Shown here: one piece after another, positions 12,101-26,900 of the stretch
Layout: each line of letters starts with the position of its first letter
Numbering within the stretch: position 1 is the stretch's first letter
Assembly: GCF_902362185.1 (NCBI RefSeq)
Contig: NC_044498.1
Location: 12,027,565 to 12,091,564, forward strand
DNA length: 64,000 bases
Direction: 5' to 3'
From: Chanos chanos
Lineage: Eukaryota > Chordata > Actinopteri > Gonorynchiformes > Chanidae
Notes under the pieces: model-generated
What the model was told of the DNA's origin: nothing
Databases searched by the model: none
What the model saw: only the letters and a program-made list of their open reading frames with translations
Translations under genes and position numbers: made by a program

Positions 12101-15100
12101 GTACAACCCTGGTCTAAAAGACTACATATGTAATCCTTTATGAAGATGTCTCAGCATTACTTTAACTCATTCAGTCACTTCAGACATCTTGTTACCGCAG
12201 AAACAAGAAGTGACATGTTATTACGACAGAAAAAGGAAGTGACGTATGTTATTGGAGTAGAAAGAAGAAGTGACAACCACAGTCTTTTCAATTCTGTGTG
12301 ACTCTCTGGTTAATACTCTTTCACTGTAACATTCAAACTGACCTGGAAGTAGAAATCCAGAATGGAGGTCATGTCTGTTCCCTCTGGAAAGCACTGTGGC
12401 ACAGAGATATCCAGGTGGTTAAATAAAACCACTGAATGTAAACACTTTTCACCAAAGTTCATAATTGCTTCAAATAATAATATATTTAAGGGGGTACGTT
12501 TACCTTCTTTTCTTTCAGATAGTAGCCAATGGCAAAATTCCTGTCTCCTGACAAACGCTCCGACTGGAATCTATGTCACATATAAGAATAAACATTTTCA
12601 GAGAACCCCTGTGTGTCTTGGTCAAATTCCCCAAAATCACAGTTTGTAAATTACTGGCATGATCTTTGAAACACAGTAATAGTAAAATATTAAGTAAAAT
12701 ACCTGTGACCACAACATTTATCTGCTATTGAACTTTTTCCACTGATGCAGTTATTGCAGGTTTAATGAAACCATCAATAATAAACAATGTACTTCTTTAA
12801 ACAACAATAGTCTCCCCAAGTACTTACGTAGCATTGCTGAAACCCACATATTCATTCCCAGCCAGCTTATTCATGAAGTTCATGACCTGGATAAAGAAGA
12901 CAATTCAGTTCTTGATCTGGACATCAGTCTTTAGATGAATATACCATATCTGAGGAAGTTCTTAACTTTACTCACATAGTCAAACTTCTCCGCATTACTT
13001 GCTCCTTGCTGAAAGACAAAAAAAAAAAAGTACAATGAAAAAGAAATTCTCAGAAACAAAACGGTAGGCGTATAACTTTAATTAAAGACGTCACAGTTTG
13101 GCATTAGCATATAGCATGTAGTTATACACATTGTGCAATTTGACTGGCATTTTAAAAATTAAAAATAAAGACCTTAAAAACATATCTAAAAAATCATTTA
13201 AAAAACACTTCTACATTATAAGTTAACAATATTCATATTTTATATGTTCTGAAATACCATTTTTGTTAAAACAAGAGAAGATTGGAGTTGAATAACAATA
13301 TTTTCATGATAGCTTTTCTCCAAACAAATAAACATGAGAGAAAGAACCAGAATGTGTAATTAGTTAACCTGTGGGTTGGCTGTCTGGGATGAGAGTTTAG
13401 ACAGCATAATGAGATGGGTGAACTAATGTCAACATGATATGTACTGGCCCAATGAGACTATGGCTATGTGAATAATTCCCGTAAGGCACTAGTCTATACA
13501 ATTTTATTCTATTTGTGTTTGTGTATTTAAGGGATTTCTGTAAGGTATTTCATATAAGTGGCATACTAGACAAGCTAGCCAATTAACTGGCAGTTAAGTA
13601 CCACCAGTGTGATGTAAGAGACCAAGAAGCAGTAGTGTACTATGAGTTTTTGATAGGAGGTTGAGCGTAGCATGACCTGAGGTTGGGCGCTATGTAATTC
13701 TGTACTAATAAAGAGTGAGAGGTTACCATGGTACACCAGCAGAAGTGTTCGACTGAGTGTGTCGAGAGCAGAAGTCAACACTATGATCTGGAAAAGTCAT
13801 GCTTTTCCAGGCTTAAGACATGAAAGGAAGTGTCTGTTTAATACACATAAACTAACTGAATGATAGGCTAAAACAAACTGTTAAGCGAAAAAAAAAAGGG
13901 GGGGGGGAGGAGACAGAGATAGAGAGAGAGAGAGAGCATATGTTCTGCTACTACTTCTACAAAACTCCATTTTATCATTTCTTCATCTACATTACTTGTT
14001 AACTTTACATTAATAGAAGTAGAGGAATGAAAATCATTTACAACAGTGCGTTGCAAGTGAAGCTTAAGTTAAATTCTAACTGAGACTTTTTCACTGGGAA
14101 AAAAATAATTGAAAGAAAAATTACCAACGTCATTGACCTGTTGGAGTGGTCAAAATTCCCACAGATCCTAATGCTGTAAAATATGTAACAACAAATAAAC
14201 CACAAAAAAGCCTTGACAAAGACATCACACATTTCCATGGTTACGTCGCAGAACCCCTCACATGAGGAAATACATCATGCAGTCTTTTCTCATTAGCTTC
14301 TTCTGTAAACACCAGTGTATTGATCAACTATGGACAACACTATAAGCACATACAATGATGCGATTAATGGGATGTTAATATTATTACTGCTCATCATTAA
14401 CTCAACCTATGTCCTTATCTATGATCATTGTAAGCCATAATACCCTTAAAACAGACATTTTATTATGCTACTTTTTACTGGTATGGCCTTTTGTTTATGG
14501 CACAGGTCCAGCGGTATAAATACTCCAAGAGAGGTCTGACAGATTTTATCGGTAATACAGTGACTGGAGTTATTCACTGCTGTCAAAGACAGGGCAGGTG
14601 GAACTCTCATTTTGTCTGTGTTGAGCTATAAAGACACATCTCGAAACTGTAAACATGTGTTGTCAGACAAAGGTCCTCAGCTCTTCATTATCAATATCTG
14701 AAATTAATTTCATTAAGGTGTTTAAGCTTCTGTACACAATGAATCAGTGTGTGGGCACCATTAATATCTGGTTTTGTATTTCAGCGTTTTTAGAAAACGA
14801 GGTCGTTTTGTGAGTCTGCGTGGTTATGTTCAGCGGTACTGTAATCAGACATGACCGGACTGTACAAACACACTGCATATACTTTTTTCCCCCTCTTCAT
14901 CAAGACACTTCTGATATGGAATGTGTTTCAAAACCACTACCTGTAACACAACACGATGCAAAATCACACTTTTCTGGGAACACACTCTGCGAAAATATCT
15001 TTTCCCCTTAAAAATGACTCAGCCTTACAATTAATAATTTAAAAATCACTCTCAAAATGTGCTCCCAGCATGACGTAATAGAGATGTCAAGATCAGCCCA

Positions 15101-15104
15101 ACAG

Positions 15105-15149
<45 letters not shown>

Positions 15150-17955
15150 GCAGTGGCTGGTGTGGGATGTTTAAGCATAGGCACTGAGATCGATTGGAAT
15201 TTAAACAGCGGAGAAATTCCTCCCGTTCCAGGCTATTAACCGTGGGCGTGTGTCTCACGCCCAGGCAGACCTGACAGATGTAATGGCTGTGATTCAGGAG
15301 TAGCTGCTGTACCGTTCTGGGGGAGGGCTCTCGGCCAATCACTGAAGACCGCGAGACACCGCTGTTCTCTCTGGAATATTAATCCCTTTCAGCGTGATTA
15401 CTCAGAGCCTTAATCGCTGCTGAAAGGTCCGGCAATCTGGTTAAAACTATCAAGCCCTGATCTGCTTCCAGGTCAAATGTCCTGTTCACGCTAATGGTTT
15501 GCATGCACGTCAGTTTGCAAGGTGACCATGCTGAAAGACTGGCCTAAGGCTGCAAAAAGAACAGTCTTTATCTTCTGATACATTAGTGTGTAAGGCCATA
15601 TTGTTGTCCTAAACACTCCTGTGGTTAGAAAAGCAAATGGTAACACGTGGAAACAGATGTGACATTTACCTTGATCAGGGAGGTACACACAATGGCACCT
15701 GCATTAACCATGGGATTGTGGGGTTTATCTGTAAAACAAATTTAAAAATAAAAAAGAAGAAAAGATTAAACTATAAATGTATGACAATGCAATACACAGA
15801 CCTTCTAAAGAGTGGTCCAAGTTAAAATGTGTTCTTGAGAGACATAGAGTGAGTCAGCTTGGTTTTGCAGTACTGAGAGTTGAATTAAATATCCTGATTC
15901 AAGGTACTGGCGAGAAAGAGAGAGAAATCTCCTCTGCAGAGTGGAATGACTATTAAGCATCAATTCATGTTAAGCTTCCGAGAAGTTACATCACATTCAT
16001 CTACCTCCTTTAATCTCATTACGAAACACCATACCATCCCATCTCCTGCCCACACTCCAAATACAAAACACTCTTATCCTGGCCCACACAATAATTTCAT
16101 GGTGAGTTTGGGGGTTTCGGAAAACAGAAAAAAGTCTATTCACTGAATTAGGCACAGAAATGTACAAAAACCTGACATGTATCCAAACACAAACATGCTG
16201 ACTGGCATTAAACATTTGGTTTCTGTGATTAGCATAGTGTTTGCAGCACTCTGGTGAGCAGCGAACAGTGTATCACCCAAACCAATATTGTTCTTAATAT
16301 TTTATAGCATCGCCATAGCAACAGTGGAGAGGAGACAGGATCAGCTGCCTGGTAATCACATGACCTCCACAGAGACAATGTCAAATTCACATTCAGACAC
16401 AGAGAACCGGACACGATGCACACAGAGAAGAAAAGCAGCTACTTAACAAAATAGGGATTCAATAAATGTGCATAAATATTCTCAATCTGGATTAAAGTGT
16501 AAGTAATACTGAGCATATTATATAGTTAGTAGATCATTATGGAACACCTAATGACTACAGCAGCCTACAGCTTTGACCTGAGAATAAAGGCTGATTTATG
16601 CTTCTGTGTGGGCTCTACATGGAGCCTACGCCGTAGCCTATGCTGTTGTGAGCATTTATACTTCTGCGTCGGTGCGTCTGCGTCGCTCTGTAATTACATT
16701 GCCAAAACGCTAGTTTGCGGTGGGATTTCTATGACGCTGTGTTGATTTCTTTGTGCATTACAAACGATGGAGTCACGTTAAATAAAAAGTCGGAATTCAG
16801 TCCTTGCACGGAAATATCTGTAAAACAGGTTTTGCGTTCAAAAGAAGGACTAGTTTCCAAACTTTGGGGGACAAACAAACGGAGCTCTCAAAATAACGAT
16901 CACCCAGTTCGCCATTTTGCCAAACATTTTCAATGGTGACTGACACTGAGCGGATCATGTTGGAGTTGGAGCTAATAAATGTTGAACAACGGCTACTTTT
17001 ACTGAAATTACTGCAACACAGAAAAGAGAGAAGACATCGGAGGAGATGGTGTGTACGACCGTTGAACCGACCGAGGCAGAAGGAGGGTGATGCTACCAAG
17101 CGGACCAATCACAGTTGTAGCGGTCAGCTTCGACGCGCATCGCTGCGACGCTTAGTTACATTTCTGGGGAGGTGCGCATCAGGCTATGGCGTAGGGTACG
17201 CGGCTACGCAGAGCCTACGCCGTACCTTCGCCGTAGATTCGACGCAGAAGTATAAATTGGTCTTAACATAACAAATCTGCATTCTTCTTCAGCTGCTCCA
17301 CCACATTCATACATATTTAACAGATGTGAGAAATATTTTAGTAAAATGGACAGTGAATAAAGGTTAAGAGTACTCACCATCTTCATTGAGGAAGAGTTTG
17401 TTAAAGCGCAGGCCGCTGGGCTCTTTACCGATGAAGCGGTGAACGTACTCCGTGCCGTGGTCGTGAACGGCGACCGCATATTTCAGTGGCTTCACGCAAG
17501 ACTGCAGGCAGAACGGGACTTTGGTGTCACCCACTGTGTGTCTGTCAGGGGGTGGGAATCAACAGAGAATAAGTTAATCACCATCTCACCCATCACAGAC
17601 ACTGAACAAACCTCAGTTCAGAAAGGAGCTTTAATGCCCTGAATATCACCATCCATGAAAAATGAACAAGGTTGTTTTTATCCGAGGGGCATTACTCATG
17701 GACACATTACTGCCCACGAGTGGCTAACTGACTGACAGTTAGCACTGCACTGTTATATGACTCCAACTCTAGGAAGCTTTTGCACCTCCGTGCACACTTG
17801 AAAGTATTCAGAGAATCAATGAATCAATGAATCAATAAAGCTATAAATAAAAAAATGCCAAATTTACCTTTGTCCATCTACAGTGCAGAGTGCCACAGCC
17901 CAAAGGTCTGGGCTGAATTTGGCAAGTTGAGGAATGTAGTCTGCCACCTGCACAC

Positions 17956-17986
<31 letters not shown>

Positions 17987-19862
17987 GTGTATATGAACAC
18001 ACAAACAAGCTTTAAAAAGACAGAGTGCTCAAAAGGAGGGAAAGAATGGCTTAGTGGATCAGTCAGCTGACCCTGCTATAGGTCAACACTTTTGTCAAAC
18101 CAAACACCACACACTGTTGTGTTGTTGTTTATTACTGCATTGTATGTCAAACTCTGTGCAGTGTACAAGTAATCTGAAGTAAATTCTCACCTGTCCTCCT
18201 GACAGTTTCTTGGCGTTCTCATACAGTTCATCAATGTGTGCCGTGAAGGCCTGGAAGTCCGGAATGACAAACTTCTTGCGGAAAGCCTGGGTCAGCAAAA
18301 CTATGTTGCTCTGGACACACCTGCAGGGGGTGGGGTGGGGGTGGGAGCACGAATTTTGGGCAGTCAGCTATTGTATATATTTGTATAAGTATATAGAGTC
18401 ACGAGGTTGTGTTTAAAACAAATCCATACAAAGGGAGTACACACCAATAATGATGTTGACCATGCAAATTCTACAAAAGGTTAAAGCCATCTAATTATTT
18501 ACTAATTTGAGTCCTCAGAATGGTATTTCTGGACTTTTATAGATATTTCTTAGAAATCCAGAAATCCTGTGTCCCTTGCTAACCTTTATCTCATCCAGCT
18601 CAGAAAAAAAGATGGATATAACCTCATCTGCAAACATCCGGTTTTCCGGTTTTATTTCCATGGATAAGCAGATTGGGAGAGCAAATCTCTCTCGGGCCTT
18701 AAGTGACTCCTAACGTCATGTCAAGTGACAGAGATTGGGTCTATGCGCTACCGTATACGTCTGATGCTGTGAAATCTCTGAAAACTCTTATTAAAGGATG
18801 TACATGCTGTCACTGTGGCATGTGCTGGGCCTGAAGCAGAGGGAAGTGTTCCAGTATCCAGCGCGGCCTCAGTGCTATTTCTGCCTCCCCAGGCTTCTCT
18901 CTCATTGGCTCATTCCTATAAACATGCGGAGCAGATTGGCCCCTTTCCCATTCCGTGCTGCCTATCATGTGTGTATCCTGCATGCAGTGTTGAGGCAGGG
19001 ATTCTGTACCATAGCATTAGGCTCATTACGATGTGTGTGTGTGTGTGAGAATAGGGAACACACTGATCAGTATGCTGTGCGACCAGGGATCAAGTATTAC
19101 ATGTATACAGCCCTAAACAGAATCGCCGCGGATAGCATCCTAATTGTTTCACAGCAACAGTACATTTTAAACAAAGCTTCTATCTGTGAATATACAACAG
19201 AAATGCTGCTATATGAAATGACACCGCTCAGCATGTAAAACTGCTTCTTTGATGGTTTAATTGTACAAAATAATTCAAACGATAATGGGAATTTCCATAG
19301 ACAATGTACTTTAGAAGATGGGAGTAATGTTGATGTTGGTTATTGTTCAGGGGACAGGGAATGGCTGAATGTGTTTAACTGAGAAGCATCTGTTGACTCA
19401 CTTTTTAAAGAGGTGACGGTCCAGTGCTCCATCTGAGGTGGTCTTCAAGGTGACCTTCAGCATCTCCATGCATTCTTTCAGCCGTGGGTCTCCAGTGCGC
19501 AGACCAGTGGCTTTCAGAGCCTGCACACAGTTTTACACACACACACACACACACATATCAATTATATACAAAGGTGAGCAAACACTTCTATCACAGTGTT
19601 CTTAACTGAATAACTACAGAGTGATTCCTTGTTAACTACGTATTGAGCCATTCTAAATGGAGTTCCATTTTCAAACTGAAGTGTTGTTAGGCTGGGTTCC
19701 TGGGCAGAGGACACGTCAAATACATTCACTGAAATGACCATGAATATGTTTAACATACATTAGAATACATTCACAGAACCAGGCATTATGCCAAGTGACT
19801 GTGAGATACCAGACGCACACCTCACATAAATCACATAAGACTGTTCTCTGTCAACATCAGCT

Positions 19863-19900
<38 letters not shown>

Positions 19901-20875
19901 GGTTCTTCCGAAGACCCAGATTCATTTAATCAATGTGAGGTCATCAGACATCCATTAAACTCACTGGACACTATTTCTTTTGCATGTCTTCCACACCTCT
20001 TCCACAACTGTGCCGTTTTTGTACAATGATGACAACTGTCAAATTCTGTTTACTAATAATGAAGTTGTTGTCAAATTATTTTGTTCAAAAGAATAAGAGA
20101 AATCTGCCGTCATAGAGAAGGTTCACCGCATTGAATTCTTCACGGTGTGATCAGGTCACTAAAAATTTACTTGAAGAGCAGAATTCTCTGATGTGTTGTG
20201 TGCGCAAAACAGGCCGCAAATCAATAAATTCATTAGAGCTCACAAAGCAAAAAAAAACCAGGACAGTATATAAAGGTCAGAGATGGCAGCGTTCTCACGA
20301 TAAGTGTGCTAATTTGTTTTTAGAACCTCTTCAGAGAAACACAGAACACAGAGTCTCTCAAACAGTGTCATCATTTCAGATTACATTTCTAATGTGGCCT
20401 CCGCGAGATAGAGTAGCTGTCCATCATCAACCAAACAGGACAAAAAGAGACGTCTATGTGTGTGTGGGAACAAAAAGAAAAACAACAAAAAGACAAATTG
20501 AAATGTCCCCTCTGCACCAGGCAAGGCAGAGGGAAACATATGAGCAGCTACGGCGTAGAATATAAATTATCCTGACATTCGAGAGGAACACCTCCCCGAG
20601 GAGGCCAGACACGTCCGCTATATTTCGAGGAGCGGACAGCTATTGCGGCGGTGGCCTTGCCGATGCAGCTTTTTATCAGTGTGAGACAGGGAACAGGAGG
20701 ACAGGGAGGTGAGACAGGGAACAGGAGGACAGGGAGGTGAGACAGGGAACAGGAGGACAGGGAGACAATCACACTCACGGTGGTAAACTTGTGAGCTGGG
20801 ATCTTCTCTTGACCTTCTGCGATGGTGTAGAAGAGAAGGTCCTCCAGGCTAGGCAGGAGACCCGCTTTCCTAATC

Positions 20876-20911
<36 letters not shown>

Positions 20912-23900
20912 ACCCGCACACAGTGAGTGACCAGACTAATGTAGTCTAATGTAGTCAAAGTGGACAACACTTAAAAGGAGAGGAGCACATTGGCAGCAGA
21001 TGAAGCTGTGCTGAGAGAGACAACAGGTTTTTGTATGATGGAAAATACTGACAGAGATTTGTGGAGTAAGTTTCAATGCTGCTCTCAAAATGACACTAAA
21101 CAGGGTTTTGAGGCCAAATGTGAATGGTAGGTTTTTTTTTTTTTTTTTTTATTTCTTTACATTTCAGTGTGGTCATAAAATCTGAGACAGCACTTATGCG
21201 ACAAGGTACATTAAATGGCAGTTAGTGCATGCAGAATCCATGACTGAAAAAGACCACAATGAAAAAACAAAAGACGGCGAAAAAAAAAAAAAAGACAACT
21301 GACTGGCATTGAAAGTCTGAAACTTATTCCATTCATTAAGAGCAGTTAGTGCATTAGAGAGGCAGAAATAGCTTCACACACACACAAAAAAAACACATGT
21401 TCTTTAACTACACAGCTGTTGGATATGAGCACTAAACTGGACGCAAGTGTAAAGCTCTAAAGCTAGAAAATGAGGAAAACTGATGGAGAAAAGAGACACA
21501 GCCTGGGGCCTTCATCGACATCAAGAGGGGAACTTTAAAAAAAAAACAAAAAAAAACAAACAGCCAGCTTTACTTGGTACTGTACCATCCAGTAATGACC
21601 TTGACATGGACGGGCTACTGCAGCCTTCAGGTCAAACAGATTAATAAACACAGCCAGGCTAACAAAATCAGTGGCAGCCCTGATTGGACTAATACTGTTG
21701 ATTTTGGTGAATGATGTTCTGTTGCTTTAGTGATGTCATTTCTGGATGGCTTTGGGGCGGGGGTCTAGAGTGAGGGATGCCGGGATAGCCGTCAGGAGGA
21801 CAAGCAAGCGCAGTTGGCTTGCGGGGATAGAAAATATTTGGAGGTAAAGAGATGCAGAGTGGTTAGCTGCAACACTCACATCTATGGAAACAACAGCGAC
21901 ATAAAAAAAGATATGGAAATACTTACACAACAAATGAAAAAAGCAAGCAGACCAACCACAGGGAGAGAAAATACGCAGAGTGAGTGAGAAATACAGTTAT
22001 GTAAACATGGACAATATGACAAAAATAAACGGTTTCATCTAGGTCTCTAAAACAACAAAAATCACATTACAGACAGTACCAACACATTACCAATACAGCA
22101 TAATTAATATTTAAACAGATTAATACTGGGATGAAGACGGCCTGTGCATGGAGTACAGGCATAGCAGCTCCATAAATATCTAATATTTCTGACAAAAGGG
22201 AGAAAGGACACAATTAATATCAAGTGCATTCATTTGCAAAGATACATGTCAATATACAGTTTAAACAAAATTCGCATGGCTAACGTAATCTGCCGTCATT
22301 CCTTCTCTTGGACTAGCTAGCACAGCAGGTAAGAAAAGCTAAACTGAGCCTGGAGCTCTCCAGCTTTGCCTGACTGACAGCCCTTGGGAGTAGGGTTATT
22401 CTCAGCGTCTACGTGCCTGAGCACAGCAGATGAGTGGAGCAGCCATTCTGCGAGTGCAGATTCAGGCTTTACTGCCTCTGAGGGGAAGTGGGTTATATGT
22501 GCGGAGAGAAGCGGCACAACACACACACTACAGGTATGGGTGGTGGACAGAGAGACATCTACGCTTGTCCTGTTGTCTGCAATCACTGATGTAACAGGAG
22601 GCAGAGCCCTTTCAGTAAGGAAAGCTTTCGGTATGACGCAGACAGAACGACTTCCCGTCTCTGGAGCGTTTCATCGGTTTAAATGAATACGGCACTACAG
22701 TGACTTTATCTTCCTCTGGCTGTCCGTCTCTTTCTTCCTTTCTTTCCAGACGGCCTTTGTCTCATTCTGGTCCTTGACCTCTGAACGTGACAACTTTATA
22801 CGCCCAAGCACCAACAAAGATCTCCCTGTCCAAGTTCAGGCTCCTGGCATGATATCATATCAACCAAAACGACAACAAGCCAATAACAAAGCACCAATTG
22901 AGACTGCGTCCAACACCTAGTTTACTCAACGGGCCAGTGAATGAACTGGCAGGGAGATTCAGCGGCCTGACTGGTCTGTCAACACCAGTTTGCTGTGACC
23001 AGAATGCCACTGTCACATGAGGTTAGCTTGGCACGACATTAAACTAGGGCACGGCTGCCCAGCCCCTCCCGTACCGCTAATGAGAGTTAAGCCTTATTCT
23101 CCATAGACCACAATAGCACTGATCCCTGCTAATGCAAAAGCAGCGTGTCAAAAGTAAGCTCCCGGGCTATCTTTAAAGAGAAATACAACCAAAAGACAGT
23201 AGCGCAAAAACAGGGCACGACCTGGAGGGAAAACAGTATATTTCTTTGTTGGCACCATTCCATGTCCATCATGAAAATGGGCGAGACACAGTTTAGCTGG
23301 GGAGATACCATTTCAGTAAGTCATCAGCTGACTGTTCCCCTTTCCATCCAGGAGCTGAAGTAAATTACACGAGAGACTGGTAATCCATAATCTGATGACA
23401 GGTGATATCACAAAATCAATCCCTCTCTCTCTCTTCCTCTATACTTAAGAGGCAGTCATTGGTCTATTGTCAATCACTCTAAAAACAACACACTCCAGTC
23501 CAAGGCAGAGAGGAACCTATTATGGGGATGAGTTGCAGAGAGAGGAGCCTATCAAGACAATAGTTTTACAGCTGTAACAATATTCTGGATTATTTGATTC
23601 TGTATGATTTCAAATCTTCAATCTGTGACGAGTGATGAAACCACAGTGAACACAGTCTTTTGGACACTGACATTTCAACAGCATAGAACTCACAACAATA
23701 GATAAACACAGACGACAGGCAACAATGAAAATTCACTTAACAGACTGGGATTCTAAGATGGGCCTTTATCTAACGCTGCTGCTCAAAAGCAGGAACGTTT
23801 GTGTTTCCAGCAGAATGAAGAGGAAAAAAACAAAGACAGTTTCTAGCATTGGAGAGTACGTTTTTCACAGAGTGTATGATTCACCGCACAGACACTAAAC

Positions 23901-26900
23901 AGTGAGAGGAGGTGAGAGAGAAAAGTGCTCATTATCTCTGTTTTCCTCGTGGCTACTATTAGACCAGTTTAAGTGCAGTGTGAGTAAGACATTACACATC
24001 CTCACTTACAATGTAACCCACTCCATTTGACCCTCCCATATGTTACCTTACCCATCAGGTCAGTTTTTCACAGGTAATGACATATTAACTCTAGCACTTC
24101 AATGTAATTACTGAGTACGTCTGAAATGCGATACTGTACAGAGATTTGATAAGTGTAATTATTCATGAGTATTCAGAACAACAATTAGTAATTATCCATA
24201 TATCCACAGCATACTGGGATAAAATTGTGTTTGACAAACAGTTCATTTAAAGCGAGTTCTTCATTAAATTTCAGGGGCTTTAGACCTGAGGGGCCACCTG
24301 CAGAGCTGAGTGTTTGACAGGCTAGCGTGTACCTGTTCTCTTTGCTAGCTAAATCCTCAGGCATTAGAAGACTCGTGGTGATCAGGACAGGATGTGAAGA
24401 TGGCGCGGGTTGGCCTGATGCTGGGGCAGCAGACGTATGCAGAGATAGAGCACTGCGCTCCCGCATTCCTGCATGAGTCAGAGCCTGGCATGCCTCACAG
24501 CTCGCTAGCCTAAATAATGTGCTGATCCGTAGTTATGAGATGGTGCAAGCCAGCCCTGGAACGTGTATTTGCCTACAGCTGTAAGAATGGCTGTCTACAC
24601 CATGCGTTTGTGTGAATGAGATGTTTTCCTTTAGCTATGCAGAACACGAAACTAATTATTTACAACCAGGATGAGGAGATAATTAACATCAATAATTCAA
24701 ACCGTTGAAGGACAAAGAGGTAAGATTTACACACTCCCGGAGTGCGAGAGAGGACACGGTGATGCTAATGTATCAGGTTCCTTGTCCTATCCTATCAAAC
24801 TTGAGCACACCTTTCCACCTCAGTGCATGACTGTGACTGTTACAAAGAGTCTATAATACCATGTACTCTTTTTAAGATCTGTCCACGTGTCTGAGAAAAA
24901 GAAAAAAAAAACCTGAAAGAAAAAGGTGAAACTATGTGTCATGTGACAACAGGTAATAATGATAAACATGGCAGCACGGCCAGAATCAGGAGCACTAATC
25001 ACGAGAGGAAATAATGGTTTTCTTCACACAAATGCAGAATGCAGTAGACTGAGCACACACAAAAGAAAAAAAAGAGACTGAACTGACTTCACAGAAGTAT
25101 ATGCTGTGCATCGTTGAGATGTGTGTCCCTGTGAAATAACTCTGCAGCTTCTCTTTCCCCTTTCTATCCAAGGGCATATTCTAAAGCCGAAAGGCTTAAT
25201 TTTTTCCCATCCATCAAACACGTGACATATTAGTTGTGTTCACCTAGCGTTGGCTGAAGAGTGATTAAGCGCGGGTGCTCGTGAGGAGACAGCCACTGCA
25301 TTCAGTCATCTCATTAAACATGTGAACAGCTGCTGTCACCTCCAGCCAGAAAACACAGAGATTTACACAGCACTAATGACCACGGTGCGGGGAGCAGGTA
25401 AGCGTCTCATTAACACAACACACACATACACACAATATAAAACAACAAGATGGGGAACAGGCCAGTGAAAACCAGAGGAGTAGTAGTGAGAGGGAGAAAA
25501 TGAGAGAGGGAAGGGACAGAGGGAGAGAGAGAGTGAGAGAGAGAGAAAGAGGTGTTTTGTGCTAACAAGACAGGAAAGCAATGTCAGAGCCATTGCTCAA
25601 ATCTGTCCCTTAAGGAGGCCCTCTCTCCTTACTAAAGCACACTGTAGCTTCCTTTTGAATTACCAACAATGACGCTGGGGTCAGAACCCATTGCTTTTTG
25701 CATTATTGTACCACAAGAGAAGAACGATTTTCAAAAATTTCCTTTACTCTATTCATTTGCCTTTATCAAGTAAGCAAACATAGTCAATGGGGTTAAAGGT
25801 ACACACTGACGAATTAAGCTTCCGGAGAAAAACATACACACCTAACTGTATCAGTACAACAGCTTTAATTGGTCTATAAAGCAATACACTATTTCCTGAT
25901 ACAAGTAGAATTCAAACAGATGCGCATGCAGCAGAAACATGACAGACTGGACTCTACTACACACATCAGCAGCCAGGACGAGAGGTTGCCATTGACAACA
26001 TATCCTCCTTCGCCCCATAATGTCTGGATACCTACCATGGTGGGGAAGTGTTGAGCAGGAGAGAAGCCATTGCAACAAAACCTCAGCCTATGTGAAAAGA
26101 TGGCAATTCTACAAAGGATGCTATTGATTCTTCACACAGACAGTTAGGCAAACAGTGTCACGCGCTTGTTTCATGTATCTGTGTTTCCCCAAAGGGATAG
26201 TAAACGGCACGCTATAATTGTACTACCAAATCTGGATGTCAGCACTGACAGTCACTGCGAAACAAGACAACTTCTCTTTATCTCAAGAGATGTATTCCGC
26301 ATATTACAAGAGAGGATTCGCAAAAACTAGGCCTTTTTTTTTTTTTTATTTAGATGAATGGTGGGGATGACCTTATTTCCTTATCTAATATGCAACCTTA
26401 GAGGACAGTTTCTAACAGTAATACAGAGCACAGGACTGAATCTGTGGTGTGTATTCTCATGTGTTGTATCCAAGCATTCAGTGCTTATGAAAGGCAGAAA
26501 AACCTGATGATCCCCTCATGAGAGCAGATTTGAACCTCACTGACAAGATTCATTAGCATAGGTTTACCGGAAATGCAAAAGCACTATTTTTCTCTTCTTT
26601 TTTTTTTTTTTATATATTTTTACCCTTGAAAAATGGGGCATTAACATATATTACGAGTGGAAAATTTCTTTTTCTTTTTTAATCCTCCACTCAAACCCTC
26701 CCTCATGCTGCAAAATTACTGGAAAAAAAGCCTGGTTGGTTGTATGAAGTCCGGTGTACTAAACAGGGCAGAATATTTGAAAACAGTGAAAAAAGTCTTG
26801 TCATAGCCGAAAACATATCGTTACCTAGTCTCATTACCCTCCGGAATATCTATTTAAACCAACCAAAACTGATTAATATACAGTTAAAGACAAAAAAGTT

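Noticed and set aside
12180-12275. Possible tandem repeat of 'gaagtgacatgttatta' units
   Set aside because: Only about two and a half diverged units, too weak to annotate as a repeat array.
15052-15342. Frames with His-Thr or Cys-Val runs
   Set aside because: Produced by the (GT)n microsatellite.
18798-19238. 146-codon + strand frame inside a gls intron
   Set aside because: No similarity to any family I know, no splice context, and it crosses a (GT)n run. Probably chance.
20131-20565. 144-codon + strand frame in a gls intron
   Set aside because: Biased Lys/Arg/Gln composition, no recognisable domain, and antisense to gls with no promoter or poly(A) context.
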